Assembly: GCA_010015675.1 (NCBI GenBank)
Contig: ML976980.1
Coordinates: 1,288,362-1,352,361 of the forward strand
DNA: 64,000 bases
Direction: 5' to 3'
Source: Byssothecium circinans
Lineage: Eukaryota; Ascomycota; Dothideomycetes; Pleosporales; Massarinaceae
Made by a program: the position numbers and the translations under genes. A model generated the notes under the pieces. That model saw only the letters and a program-made list of their open reading frames with translations. It was not told the DNA's origin and did not search any database. This document shows positions 11,397 through 22,100 of the stretch, in pieces. How positions within the stretch are numbered: the stretch's first letter is position 1; each line of letters begins with the position of its first letter.

Positions 11397-13384
11397 TTAT
11401 TGCGGGTGGGTAATCCACTCCTCTATATTGTAGTCGCGTACAATATCCTCATCATCATCCTCATCCCATCCGCCCTCAGCCTCGCCCTCGCCTTCGGCGC
11501 GCTTGTCGTGTTGAGTTTTGAAACCAGCTCTTATCCATGATCGTATTAACTGAAGAGCTGCGAGTAGCTCAGCGCCAATTGCGCGTCGTTTGGGCTCGAG
11601 TAGGTCGCCAAGCTCGCTGAAGAGTCGCTCGCAATCGCAACTCGATGCTGGGACAGTCAATATATCGATCGCAAACTGGCTTAAACACGGGTATTTTGAG
11701 CGCAATTCAATCCAATACGTGACTGGGTTGCCACTGCCTGTATACTGCTCGTTACTCCACGCAGGTTCTTGAACCTTCCAGCGCTCAAACTCGTCGTCGT
11801 GAGCGATCTCAGCTGCCCTGTTATTTCGGCGTAGGAACGCGCCAATTACGTCATCTATCCCACTTGAAATTGCTGTTGTAGTTGTACGACATAGAGGGCG
11901 CGTGCGCTGAGGTTTGTACGTTTGCCAGAGTTGCTGAAACTGGGCGTTGGCTTTCGTAAGCCACTCAGGGTGATCAGCCCAGGCGTTATCGCAGTAGTGC
12001 TTGTAGTAAGGATGGAGGCAGGTAGCAGCGTAATAGAGTGGCGACTCATCAAGCTTGTTGTAGTACTTGTTTGCCTTACTCCAGGCAGAGTTGAGGTTGA
12101 TTTTGAGATGATCTTCGGGCGCGTCAGCTGGGTTGAAGTCAACTTGCTCGTATAGGCGCACGCGCGCTTCGAGCGCGGCGAGTACGTATTCAAATATAGG
12201 CAAAACCTCATAAATAGCACCAAATTTGCCTGTTTTACCGCGTCCCTCTAGCCTCTCGGTAGCAAGCTTGAGCGGCTCTAAGCAGTCCTGGTACTCGGCA
12301 ACTACTGCCCAGTCAGCGGAGGTAAGCCCTATTGACCTCATCCAGCTTGGAGCATCGCGGAGCTAGTTGTTATACTTCACCACGCGCTAATCTTCTAGAG
12401 TTATACGGTTGATCCAGTGCTCAATGTAGGAGTTGTAGGCAGCCTGGAGGGCGATCGCGCGTCAAAAAGCAGCGTAGTAGGAGTTCCATCAAGTGACTAC
12501 AGGCTTGACTAGTTCAAGTACCTTAAGACGCTCCCCAGTAGGTAACTCAGCGTTAGCGGCTTTCTGAAAGTCTCGAAAAAGCTCGTACTGTTGTGGCGTT
12601 TTAATGTGGTTAATGACGTCAGTAAGCACCCCTAGAGGGCCTTGTTTGCGCTACTCTTGCATGTAGACCTCCTCTGTATTGAGCTCCTCTGGCACGTTGT
12701 CGTAGGCGTCTTTGTCGCCGCCAGAGATGATCGCCTGGCCAATGAGGTTGAGCGTGTGGGCAGCGCAGCGGAGGCGTCAATAGGTAGGTTCAAACTTATA
12801 AACGCGAGTGAGGGCTGTAACCGCAGAGTCGTTATTGGTGGCGTTGTCAAGTACGAAGTAACCTATATTATCGCAAGTAATACGATAGTCTGTAAGCGTC
12901 TTGACGATTATCTCAGCGATCGCGTCACCAGTATGGGCGCCCACGAGCTGCGGCAGAGCGATAGGTAGGTCTCGTATTACTCTAGAGGCGTCAGCAAAGT
13001 GAGCAACAACCCTAAAGAAGCTGCGTTTACCACCCTTTGTCGTCCAGCCGTTAAAGCTTACGTGTATTTTGCTTACAGCCTCAGACAAAGCTCTGACAAC
13101 TTGGGGCTGTATATAGTGGAAAAGACGCATTGCGTACGTTGCCACGCTTCGAGGACTCACCCACAGCGCCGCCTCTGCCTCTGGGTTAGCAAAACTAATC
13201 ATCTCACGAAAGGAGGGTCTTGAAAGTAGCTCCATCAGCAAGTTATTATCGAGTAGGCACAGGACTGCGGCTTGTCAAAACCCGTGTAGGTTGAAGTTTC
13301 CCATTGCATTAGCTGCCTCTTGAGAGACGCTCATCCCACCCTCTATCGCCTGCCGTAGAGAGAGCTGCCCGCCAAGTTGGCGTT
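11397..13384 (-). pseudogene. hAT transposase, inactivated by seven in-frame stops
   Basis: From the gap edge to 11397 one reading frame can be followed with hAT hallmarks in order: a degraded catalytic-core segment VSFNGWTTKGGKRSFF, DNATNNDSAV, CAAHTLNLIGQA, the WNSYY motif, then the C-terminal dimerisation domain with DILTVPASSCDCERLFS. Seven stops interrupt the same frame: TGA at 13275, 12777, 12489 and 12462; TAG at 12651, 12387 and 12363. Each is explicable as a C-to-T or G-to-A transition (CGA to TGA, TGG or CAG to TAG). The first core aspartate (usually SFDGW in relatives) reads N. The N-terminal BED-type zinc finger, if present, falls in the gap. The gene cannot make active transposase. 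Confidence 0.9.
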
Positions 13385-14234
13385 NNNNNNNNNNNNNNNN
13401 NNNNNNNNNNNNNNNNNNNNNNNNNNNNNNNNNNNNNNNNNNNNNNNNNNNNNNNNNNNNNNNNNNNNNNNNNNNNNNNNNNNNNNNNNNNNNNNNNNNN
13501 NNNNNNNNNNNNNNNNNNNNNNNNNNNNNNNNNNNNNNNNNNNNNNNNNNNNNNNNNNNNNNNNNNNNNNNNNNNNNNNNNNNNNNNNNNNNNNNNNNNN
13601 NNNNNNNNNNNNNNNNNNNNNNNNNNNNNNNNNNNNNNNNNNNNNNNNNNNNNNNNNNNNNNNNNNNNNNNNNNNNNNNNNNNNNNNNNNNNNNNNNNNN
13701 NNNNNNNNNNNNNNNNNNNNNNNNNNNNNNNNNNNNNNNNNNNNNNNNNNNNNNNNNNNNNNNNNNNNNNNNNNNNNNNNNNNNNNNNNNNNNNNNNNNN
13801 NNNNNNNNNNNNNNNNNNNNNNNNNNNNNNNNNNNNNNNNNNNNNNNNNNNNNNNNNNNNNNNNNNNNNNNNNNNNNNNNNNNNNNNNNNNNNNNNNNNN
13901 NNNNNNNNNNNNNNNNNNNNNNNNNNNNNNNNNNNNNNNNNNNNNNNNNNNNNNNNNNNNNNNNNNNNNNNNNNNNNNNNNNNNNNNNNNNNNNNNNNNN
14001 NNNNNNNNNNNNNNNNNNNNNNNNNNNNNNNNNNNNNNNNNNNNNNNNNNNNNNNNNNNNNNNNNNNNNNNNNNNNNNNNNNNNNNNNNNNNNNNNNNNN
14101 NNNNNNNNNNNNNNNNNNNNNNNNNNNNNNNNNNNNNNNNNNNNNNNNNNNNNNNNNNNNNNNNNNNNNNNNNNNNNNNNNNNNNNNNNNNNNNNNNNNN
14201 NNNNNNNNNNNNNNNNNNNNNNNNNNNNNNNNNN
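13385..14234. other. Assembly gap (850 N)
   Basis: An unbroken run of N inside the hAT element; the round length suggests an estimated scaffold gap. ORFs called through it are meaningless. Confidence 1.
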
Positions 14235-14578
14235 CCCAATTTGTATAGGACTAGATTGACTTGAATGAATTGGGTTTTGCAATCAATTCAATCAATCTTA
14301 TCAATCCAGATGGCTTGTTGCGGACTCTGGACTTGGCGACGGTTGGCATATGCGGTGCAAATTTCATGCACGTTGGGATGAACCAAAGTGTCGGAACATA
14401 CTTGGGTGGCTGCATATTAATCAATATTACGCCGCATGCACATCTTGGCGGCGGGACACGGGTACATAGGCTTCGCCAGCGGCACCAGTGTGTTTATGCT
14501 CCCTAACGGTCTTCCCCAAAATCAGTGCCTGGGGCGTTTTCTCCACAGCTACGTTCATCATCGTCATATTGTTGTACT

Positions 14579-16232
14579 ATGTCCTATCTGATACTGTCTG
14601 TTTCTGGCTCTATAGCCATGTACATCTTTCTACGCTGCTTGCTCGCCTTCACACACGATGAAAAGGAACCCGCAGCGTTGGCAACAGAGATACCGTTCCT
14701 GAGCCCCATCATTGGCATGAAAAAGAAGGCCAGATTTTACATCGACTTGCGGCCAGTCCACCCAAAGTCGCTCTCACCGTAGTGCTGGGCTTGTACTTAC
14801 GGAAATTTTAGTGACAAGTTCAACCTTCCCATTTACACCCTCCGTATACCATTCATGCGACTCTACGTCATTAATTCCACGGAACTAATTCCAACCGTCC
14901 AACGATACTACCGAATACTGGACTTTGCGCCGATGGAAGCCAAAGTAGCTATCAATGTCATGGGGGCAAGTCCTGCTGGCAAGAAGGTCTTAGTCAAGAA
15001 CATCGATGGTGTTGAGGACTTCAGCTACGCCATTCTGTTCGACAAGGCTATACATTCGTCGGCTTCACCAGGCCTGGGACTGGACGCCATGAACCGAAAG
15101 TCCGTCCAGAATGTGTCAAACATCTTGGACAAGCTCGCATCCCAGGCTCCTAGGACACTCAAACTGTTTGAGTGGGTCAAAAAGGAGATTGCCTTCGCAA
15201 CTACAGATGCCGTGTACGGTCCAAAAAAACCCTTTCGCCGATCCAAAGATCCAGGATGCCTACTGGTATGTATCCAAAAACTAGCTTTGTCGGCATGGTT
15301 TAACATACCACAGGAAGTTTGAACCGGGAATCATAACACTTCTACTGAACTCGTACCCAAATGTGCTTGTGAAGGCAAGTGTGCAAGCGCGCAAAGACAT
15401 CGTCGAGGCTTTCCACCACTACTTCGTCTCCGGCAGCCACGAACAAGGTTTAGCTTTTGTGTAAGCGCACTATCAGCACAAAGTTGATCAGGGAACTACA
15501 GGAAGGGATATCGCCAGATTCGAGATTGGAGCCATTGTTGCCATCCTAAGCAACACCATTCCAGCCGCCTTTTGGGTCCTTTACCATGCTATATCGGATG
15601 CAGCTGTGCTGGAAGAGTGCAAGCGAGAGGTTCTTGCTTGTTGCGAAACCGAGGGCGACACCTGCATTATCGATATTTCCAAAGTCAAAGAATCTTGCTC
15701 ACTCTTACTCTCCATACTGAAAGAGTCCCTGCGATTCCACGGAATAGGTATGTCCGTCCGCATCGTCACCCAGGATCACTTGCTTGACGGGAAATACCTT
15801 TTGAAGAAAGGCGGCGTCGTCATGATTCCAGGGCCCGTACAACATACTTCTATTCCTGCATACGGGGACAACGTAGATGAATTCCAGCACAGGCGCTTCG
15901 TTCGATCTCCAAGACGCAAGCGGCCTAGTCCAATAGCATTCCGTGGCTTTGGTGGAGGCTCAACTCTTTGTCCTGGTCGGCACTTTGCCAGTACGGAAGT
16001 TCTTGCCTTCGTCGCTATGATGATTGCTCGATTCGACTTTCTGCCAGTTGGGGGTGAATGGATCTGCCCGAAAACAAACAAGGCGGGTGCGCATGCCACT
16101 TTAGCCCCGCCCGATGACGACGTTGAGGTGCAAATAAGTCCTGCAGCCGGTGAGATGGTAGGAAAGAAGTGGATTGCGGTACTTTCGGGGTCGACCAAGG
16201 GAGTGGAATTGTCGGTCGAGGATGCGGACTAG
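14579..16232 (+). pseudogene. Cytochrome P450 (CYP7/8-like) with a homopolymer frameshift
   Basis: Membrane-anchored P450 monooxygenase. Exons: 14579-14751, 14812-15265, 15314-15460, 15506-16232. The N-terminus (MSYLILSVSGSIAMYIFL) is the ER anchor. Downstream are the proline-rich/A-helix region FLSPIIGMKKKARF, the I-helix-like LSNTIPAAFWVLYHAI, ExxR as KESLR, the PERF-equivalent EFQHRRF and the heme signature FRGFGGGSTLCPGR with its Cys ligand. The atypical I-helix (no AGxDT) and overall pattern resemble fungal CYP7/CYP8-like enzymes. A run of seven A at 15223-15229 shifts the frame: with six A the frame would continue into the expected FADPKIQDAYW just before the next splice site. Intron 1 (14752-14811) appears to be GC-AG. 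Either a pseudogene or a sequencing error in the homopolymer. It heads a set of damaged metabolic genes. Confidence 0.8.
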
Positions 16233-16454
16233 AGCTGTAGAGCATAACCAAGCTCCTTTTAATTCGGCCATCCATTGCGCCTCAATTACTCCTGTCGCTA
16301 AGTCTTTTGTTAGGCGTCAGTGTCTTGGGATGTAGAAGAGCTATATGTATTCTTTGTTTGACCTCTTCTTCCACATACGACCTTATGATCTTGAGAACTA
16401 GCTTTCTTGCTCGACTTGTCGTTTGACGAGGGACCGTATTCAGTAATTTTACTC

Positions 16455-17387
16455 TTACGCCAATACGTTTTGAGTATGACCGTTGTTGTGTAGTGCTGCG
16501 CCATCGTTGGGCATTGTGTGAAGCAGCATACCGTATTTCTGTATCCGTATCACTGCGCCGCTCTCAGCTTGCATACCAAAACCCGATTCGAGTGCACTGT
16601 GGTCATTATAATCACTAGCGCATTGGCATGATTTTGTAGAGTATAGCGAAATTCGGAGCATCAGGCATCTAGAGGGAGTGTGTATTATCAATCGCTTGCC
16701 ATCAAGGGGTATATCATACAGTAGAGGACCCATGGTACCGAATGCAAACTTCATACTGGAGGCACGCGATTGGATGAGGGGTTTAGTGTTCAGCGACGAA
16801 GCCGCGAACGACGTCAAGGAACCAGAGTTCAGAAAAAGCCAAGCGAGGCACACATATAAATAAATTCTACCTTCCTTCGCAACAGACCCAGTCCCAGCTT
16901 CCTTGCCAACTGTGGTTCCCCTTGCCTGCAGGTCCGCCTCCAAACACTGTGCGTTCGCCATCGCCATCCCCATCACCATGTCAAAGTCAACCCTAGCGTT
17001 CCCGTGCTGTGCGGTCGATGCGACGTTGAGCTAGCGGGGCCGGTGATGCTATCGAGCAGGGTACGGAGTGAGGACCTAAAGACAGAGGAAGCCCTGTCAG
17101 CGCGGTCAAGCTTACTGACAGGAGGCTGATGGCTTTGCGTGGCCTCCGAAAGGATCATATTCGACAATCATCACTGCTCCGAAGAGCTCAGACCCGAATC
17201 TTTCATCATCGTTGCAAAATACCTTTACCTGCCTTTGTGTATGCAAAGTAGGACGGCCGATGATGAGGCAGGAGCCGACAGTGCTCGCACATGCTGGCTT
17301 GGTCTCCGTGCCTGCATGCGGGCGTGGAGGGGCGGCATGTAACTGTCTGAGGCCGGGGGATAGGTTGATTATGGGGGCATCTGGCAT
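16455..17387 (-). CDS. Possible unrecognised minus-strand gene or gene relic
   Basis: I do not recognise this product. Two stretches read like real exons: one from an ATG at 17387 to about 17115 containing VKVFCNDDERFG and VEYDPFGG, and one from about 17032 containing VDFDMVMGMAMANAQC. Between them lie a GTAAGC donor near 17108 and a CTAG acceptor near 17033, but the phases I tested did not give a convincing continuous protein. The 3' end is undetermined. It could be a small lineage-specific gene or a degraded fragment; codon context alone does not settle it. Confidence 0.2.
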
Positions 17388-17881
17388 CGGTGGCGGTTGG
17401 GTTCTGATGAACGACGCTGGTGAAAGAGAGAGAGTCGAGACGCGAAGCTTCGAACAGATATGGAGGGCGTACGGAAAGGAAAGTGAATAAAGAAGATTAG
17501 GAAAATAGTTTGCGGAGGTATGTATACGCCGGTGAATGGATTTGTTAATGCAATCTGTAGTGTAGGGAAGATGGATGCCAGCGAGGAATAAGCGCGCTTT
17601 TCAAGTGAGTAAACTAAGCTCCTCGCGCTGTCGCGTTATATTTGTTTACTGATTAGGTTAGAAGTTGCTAACTGCAAATAGGGAAACCAGCATTGTTGAG
17701 CAGGGAGGCGAACATCATCAGGGGAGCAGGCGTACATCATGCATGGCTGCCAAATAGAAGGAACAGAAAACAGTTCTTTCCACTTATTCTTCGTACTGTT
17801 ATGCACGGAGGTACTATTCACTAGTGGAAGTGATGACCTACTAAAGTAAGGCAATATCATAACATATGTGTACCGGCTGCA

Positions 17882-18586
17882 ATGCTGCCGGTATACCACA
17901 TCTTCGAGGATACCAACCTTCTGAACCGTGTACGCGAAAACATTGAAGAAAATATCAGCCACGCCACACCGGCCGACGCAAACCTGAGTGAGCGTGTCAA
18001 AGATCCACTATTGTCTTCTATTCAGGCAGAGGTACTTCGATTGTATGTCAATGTTTGCATCATGGTCAACTCACCCCACTCCGACGTCCCTCTTGGGAGA
18101 TGGTGGATGCCCAAGGGATCGACTGCTTTGGTTCATTTTGGTATTACACACATGGACGACAGTTTCTGGAATACTAAGGATGAGCTTCATCCCGTGAAGT
18201 CATTCTGGGCTGATCGATTCGTAACATATCCCCACGACAGACCAAAATCGAGAAACAATAATTTGCCCAATCCACAAAGAAATGATGGGAAGCCATGGTG
18301 CTCTTTACAAGGCCTTGAAGCATCCTGGATGCCGTATGGAGGTAAGTCCTGATCTTTGACTCGGTTCTCCGTGGCGAGCAACTAACACTTACTAGGCGGA
18401 AATGCAATTTGTCCAGGAAGATTGCTGGCAAAGAGAATAAAGACTTTCAGCATCATGTTGATGACAAAAGAACTTGACATGGAATTTCTTCGTTACAGCC
18501 TGGAATTTGACTCTTGGAAGTTTGGCGTGGGGATCGATAAACCAAAGCGCCCCATTGCATTCCGCATAAGGAGGAGAGCCCATTGA
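17882..18586 (+). pseudogene. Cytochrome P450, C-terminal fragment only
   Basis: Two exons (17882-18341 and 18396-18586, intron GTAAGT...TAG) encode 216 residues equal to the C-terminal 40-45% of a P450. Visible: a partial I-helix end (YHIFEDTNLL), ExxR as AEVLRLY, the FWADRF segment equivalent to PERF, and the heme motif YGGGNAICPGR spanning the splice junction. The sequence style (WNTKDELHPV, FWADRF) matches the same CYP7/8-like group as the P450 4 kb upstream, so the two may be paralogues. No N-terminal anchor or substrate-recognition half is found in the preceding 1.6 kb. Without the N-terminal half it cannot fold as a P450; most likely a truncated pseudogene. Confidence 0.75.
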
Positions 18587-19135
18587 ATGAGCGGAAGACG
18601 CGCACTGGCCGGTGTTTCGTTGGTAGTCAAAGCTGCCGCGAACCAACTCAAACGAGACCAACAATATACCTTGTCATGGTAACCCAAGGAAGTAGCCATG
18701 CTTCAGCGTCACATTTTCCTACGATGTCGTATCGCACCTAGGCGCCAATAAGCCTGAAGGTGTGTCTCCACTTCCTATTTCTGGAAATGAGGAGTCGCAC
18801 CAAAATATGGATTCAATAATGTGATCCCGCGTTGAGTACCTAGGTACCGGTAACGCAGCCCTGCACCTGCATGCATGACGTCGTATTCATGCGGCCCGGC
18901 AACACGTAAAAGAAGGCAACCGTGCCACAAGCTGAAAGCCTCAATTTCACAGTGTGGCTTCGAGGGGAAAAGGTAAAGAGGCAGGGTCGTGCGAATCTGC
19001 AGCTGCCATTAAACTGTGCCGCACACCCGCAAACGGTGCAGACCTTCCCGCCCCGAGAACTTCTGCTCCGTAACTCTGCCCACCTCACATCTTGATCACG
19101 AAATCCCCAAACTTAGTGTGCTCAAGTCACACGCC
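18587..19135. other. Intergenic region upstream of the ABC transporter
   Basis: No gene is seen. It should contain the former promoter of the plus-strand ABC transporter. Confidence 0.4.
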
Positions 19136-22100
19136 ATGAGTACTCTTCAGCCAACTCACGATATCAATGACGTGCCGAATTTATCTCTCCGCGATAAAAC
19201 ACAGCAAAAAGATGGGCATGAGGAGAGGCCTGGAGTAAGGATCGGGGTCTCATTTCGCAACCTCAATGTCTTTGGATCCAATTCGTCCGCCCGATATCAG
19301 CCAACGGTGGCTTCATACACCCTGACACTCTTCGAATCTTTGGCCGGCCTCTTCAGATCTCGATGGTAAAATCGGTCAAAACTTCTTCGAGATTTCGACG
19401 GTGCAATACGCAGTGGTGAGATGCTGCTGGTACTCGGAAGGCCTGGAAGTGGCTGCTCGACGTTCCTAAAGGCACTCTCTGGTGAGGTGCGGGGATTACA
19501 CATCGACGTCAATTCGAGAATAAGCTATGATGGTGAGTACATCTGATCTCATTTACAAAGGCTCTGGCTCAGTTATTAACCAAATCCGCAGGCATACCGT
19601 ATACGCAGATGCATGACACTTTCAAAGGCGACTGCATCTACCTCGCCGAGCTCGATGTACATTTCCCGGAGTTATCATTACGTCAAACCCTTTCTTTCGC
19701 CGCGGCGACGAGAGTGCTTGGTTCGGGAAGGAAATCCAAAGCGCGAGACAAAGCGCATAATGTTTCAGCGCAGTTCGGTCTCGACACTGCTTTCAATACC
19801 AAGATCGGAAACGCAATGATCAGAGGACTCAGCGGAGGAGAAAAGCGACGAGCAAGTATCGCCGAGGTGTACATCAGTGAAGCTCAATTCCAGTGCTGGG
19901 ATAACAGTACACGAGGTCTCGACAGTTCTACGGCTTTGCGTTTCGTGCAGTTAATAAAGCGGGCCAACATCAGCAGGCAGTCTACCGTTTTGATGAGCAT
20001 TTACCAGGCTTCAGACTCCATTTACGAGGTATGTCACTTTGCCATGCTCTTCTCCGTATGCTAAGGCTGACTTATGCATTCTAGAACTTCGACAAGGTCA
20101 CCTTGCTATACGAAGGTCACCAGATTTATTTCGGCCCTGCTTCGCAAGCAGCAAACTACTTCATTGAACTGGGTTTCCAAAAGCATCCACGAGCAACAAC
20201 CGCCGACTTTTTGACGTCTATAACAAACCCAGCAGAGCGCCGTGTGAGGATGGGCTTTGAGGGTCGTGTTCCCCGATCTGCTGAGGAGTTTGCGAGCGCA
20301 TGGAAACGTAGCGCGCCAGCACGTGTACTTCTACAGGACACTATCCATTTGAACTCCACGAGCAAGGAAGAAGGGCTTCAGATTGTTGATAATTTCCGGT
20401 ATGACCTATGACGTTTGGCGCATTGGATTCCCACGCTTATTTTGACGCAGTGACCGAACGTTAACCTACTTTATCCCCATCTGGGTGCAGATTAGCATAT
20501 GCATCCGGAGGGGCTTCCAGAGGCTACGAAATAATTACGTTGCAACTGTCTCTGGTGTTGTGGGCAACACTGTGATTGCCATCGTCGTCGGCAGTGTTTA
20601 CTACGCTCTTGGGGATGACACTGATGCAGTCGATAAGCGAGCTGTGCTGCAGTTCTTCTCCCTCATGATCAATGCATATGCACCCGCGTTTGAGGTATTA
20701 TACGCTTACAATTATCCGCGGCGATCAAGGGAGTTTGCTAACTCCTATTTTAGGTCATCACCATGTGGGCTCAGCGACCTATCGTCGAGAAGCACAGCTG
20801 ATACGCCTTATACCACCCCTTTACCGAGAGCTTCGCGTCTTTGATATGTGATCTTCCAAACAAGCTCGCAACCTGCATCATGTTCAACACAACGCTCTAC
20901 TTCATGACCAATCTGCGCAGAACTCCAGGCGCATTTTTTACTTATCTTGTCTTCATTTTCGCTACTGTATTGACGATGTCAATGTTTTTCAGGACGGTGG
21001 GATCACTTTCAAAAACTATGGAGCAGACGATGGTCCCTTGTTCGATGGTAATCATCGTCTTCAGTTGCTACACAGGTTTCATAATTCCAGTCAAAGACAT
21101 GGTTCCATGGCTGGGTTGGTTGCGACGACTGAATCCGATTGCGTATGCTTATGAAAGCTTGATGGTCAATGAGGTCGGTCAGTATTCCCTTGATGAAATG
21201 TGGAGCTAATAACGGTAGTTTGTGGGTCGATCCTTTTCATGCTCACGTTTTGCGCCCGATGGGCCAGACTACCATAGCAGCAACCTGGATCATAAAGTTT
21301 CTGCCTCAATTGGATCACGATCTGGCAAGCCTATATTGGAAGGCTCCGATTTCATTGCGTTAAAGTATGGCTTCAGGTCCAGTCATCTATGGAGGTACGT
21401 GCACATCAACTTCAATCGGGATATGCTGTTAATGTTGTTAGGAACTTCGGCATCATTCTCTCCATGCTCACTATCTTCCTGGTCGCTCATTTGATTGCTA
21501 CCGAATATATTCCAGCCCAGCAAAGCCGAGGAGAGATTCTTGTGTTTCGAAAGAATAAAGAAAAGCATCTGAGCAAGACAAGTGATGAAGAGTCGGGAAG
21601 ACCAGATCAGATTGTTTACTCAGCAAACGGCGAGAAAGACCACAAGCAAGCGATTGGCTCGGGAATCGCTGCGCAAAGAGAGGAACGGGAAGTCTTCCAT
21701 TGGAGCAATGTCAACTATTCTATCAAATCCAAAACCGGTACACGGAACATCCTGACCGATATGGAAGGTTGGGTACGACCAGGTACTTTGACCGCACTTA
21801 TGGTGAGTCCCGCTGCTTCTCGAGAGTCAATGATACATAATACTAATGCACGCAATTAGGGTGTCACAGATGCTGGCAAGACGAGCCTTCTAGATATTCT
21901 AGCCTGCCGAACTAGAGTGGGTACGGTGACAGGCAACATTTGTCTCGGTGGCCAGCAACGTTCGACAGACTTTCAGCGGAAAACTGGCTGTGTCCAACAA
22001 GAAGATATCCATCTCCACACCACGACAGTTCGCGAGGCTCTCGAGTTCAGTGCCCAATTGCGGCAACCTAAGGACAAGACTTCATCAGAAAAGTCAGAAT

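Larger units (their letters stand above)
11238..14299 (-). mobile_element. hAT-family DNA transposon, degraded, with internal assembly gap
   Basis: The element covers a minus-strand hAT transposase relic plus AT-rich terminal sequence. The ends share an inverted 13-mer, attgaattgattg at 11258-11270 and its complement at 14280-14292. Just outside, a direct repeat aatcaatctt occurs at 11238-11247 and 14290-14299, compatible with a target-site duplication plus a chance extension (hAT duplications are 8 bp). The left end also has several GATTGAATTG-type subterminal repeats. The exact ends are uncertain because the terminal sequence is low in complexity and the 5' end of the transposase lies in a gap. 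Confidence 0.7.

Noticed and set aside
13275..14282. Long ORFs of about 300 codons on both strands
   Set aside because: They read through the 850-N gap and have no real sequence.
19366..19413. 48-nt intron that would rescue the first ABC transporter stop
   Set aside because: Splicing there would remove [11 protein letters not shown], conserved in PDR transporters, so a nonsense mutation is the simpler reading.
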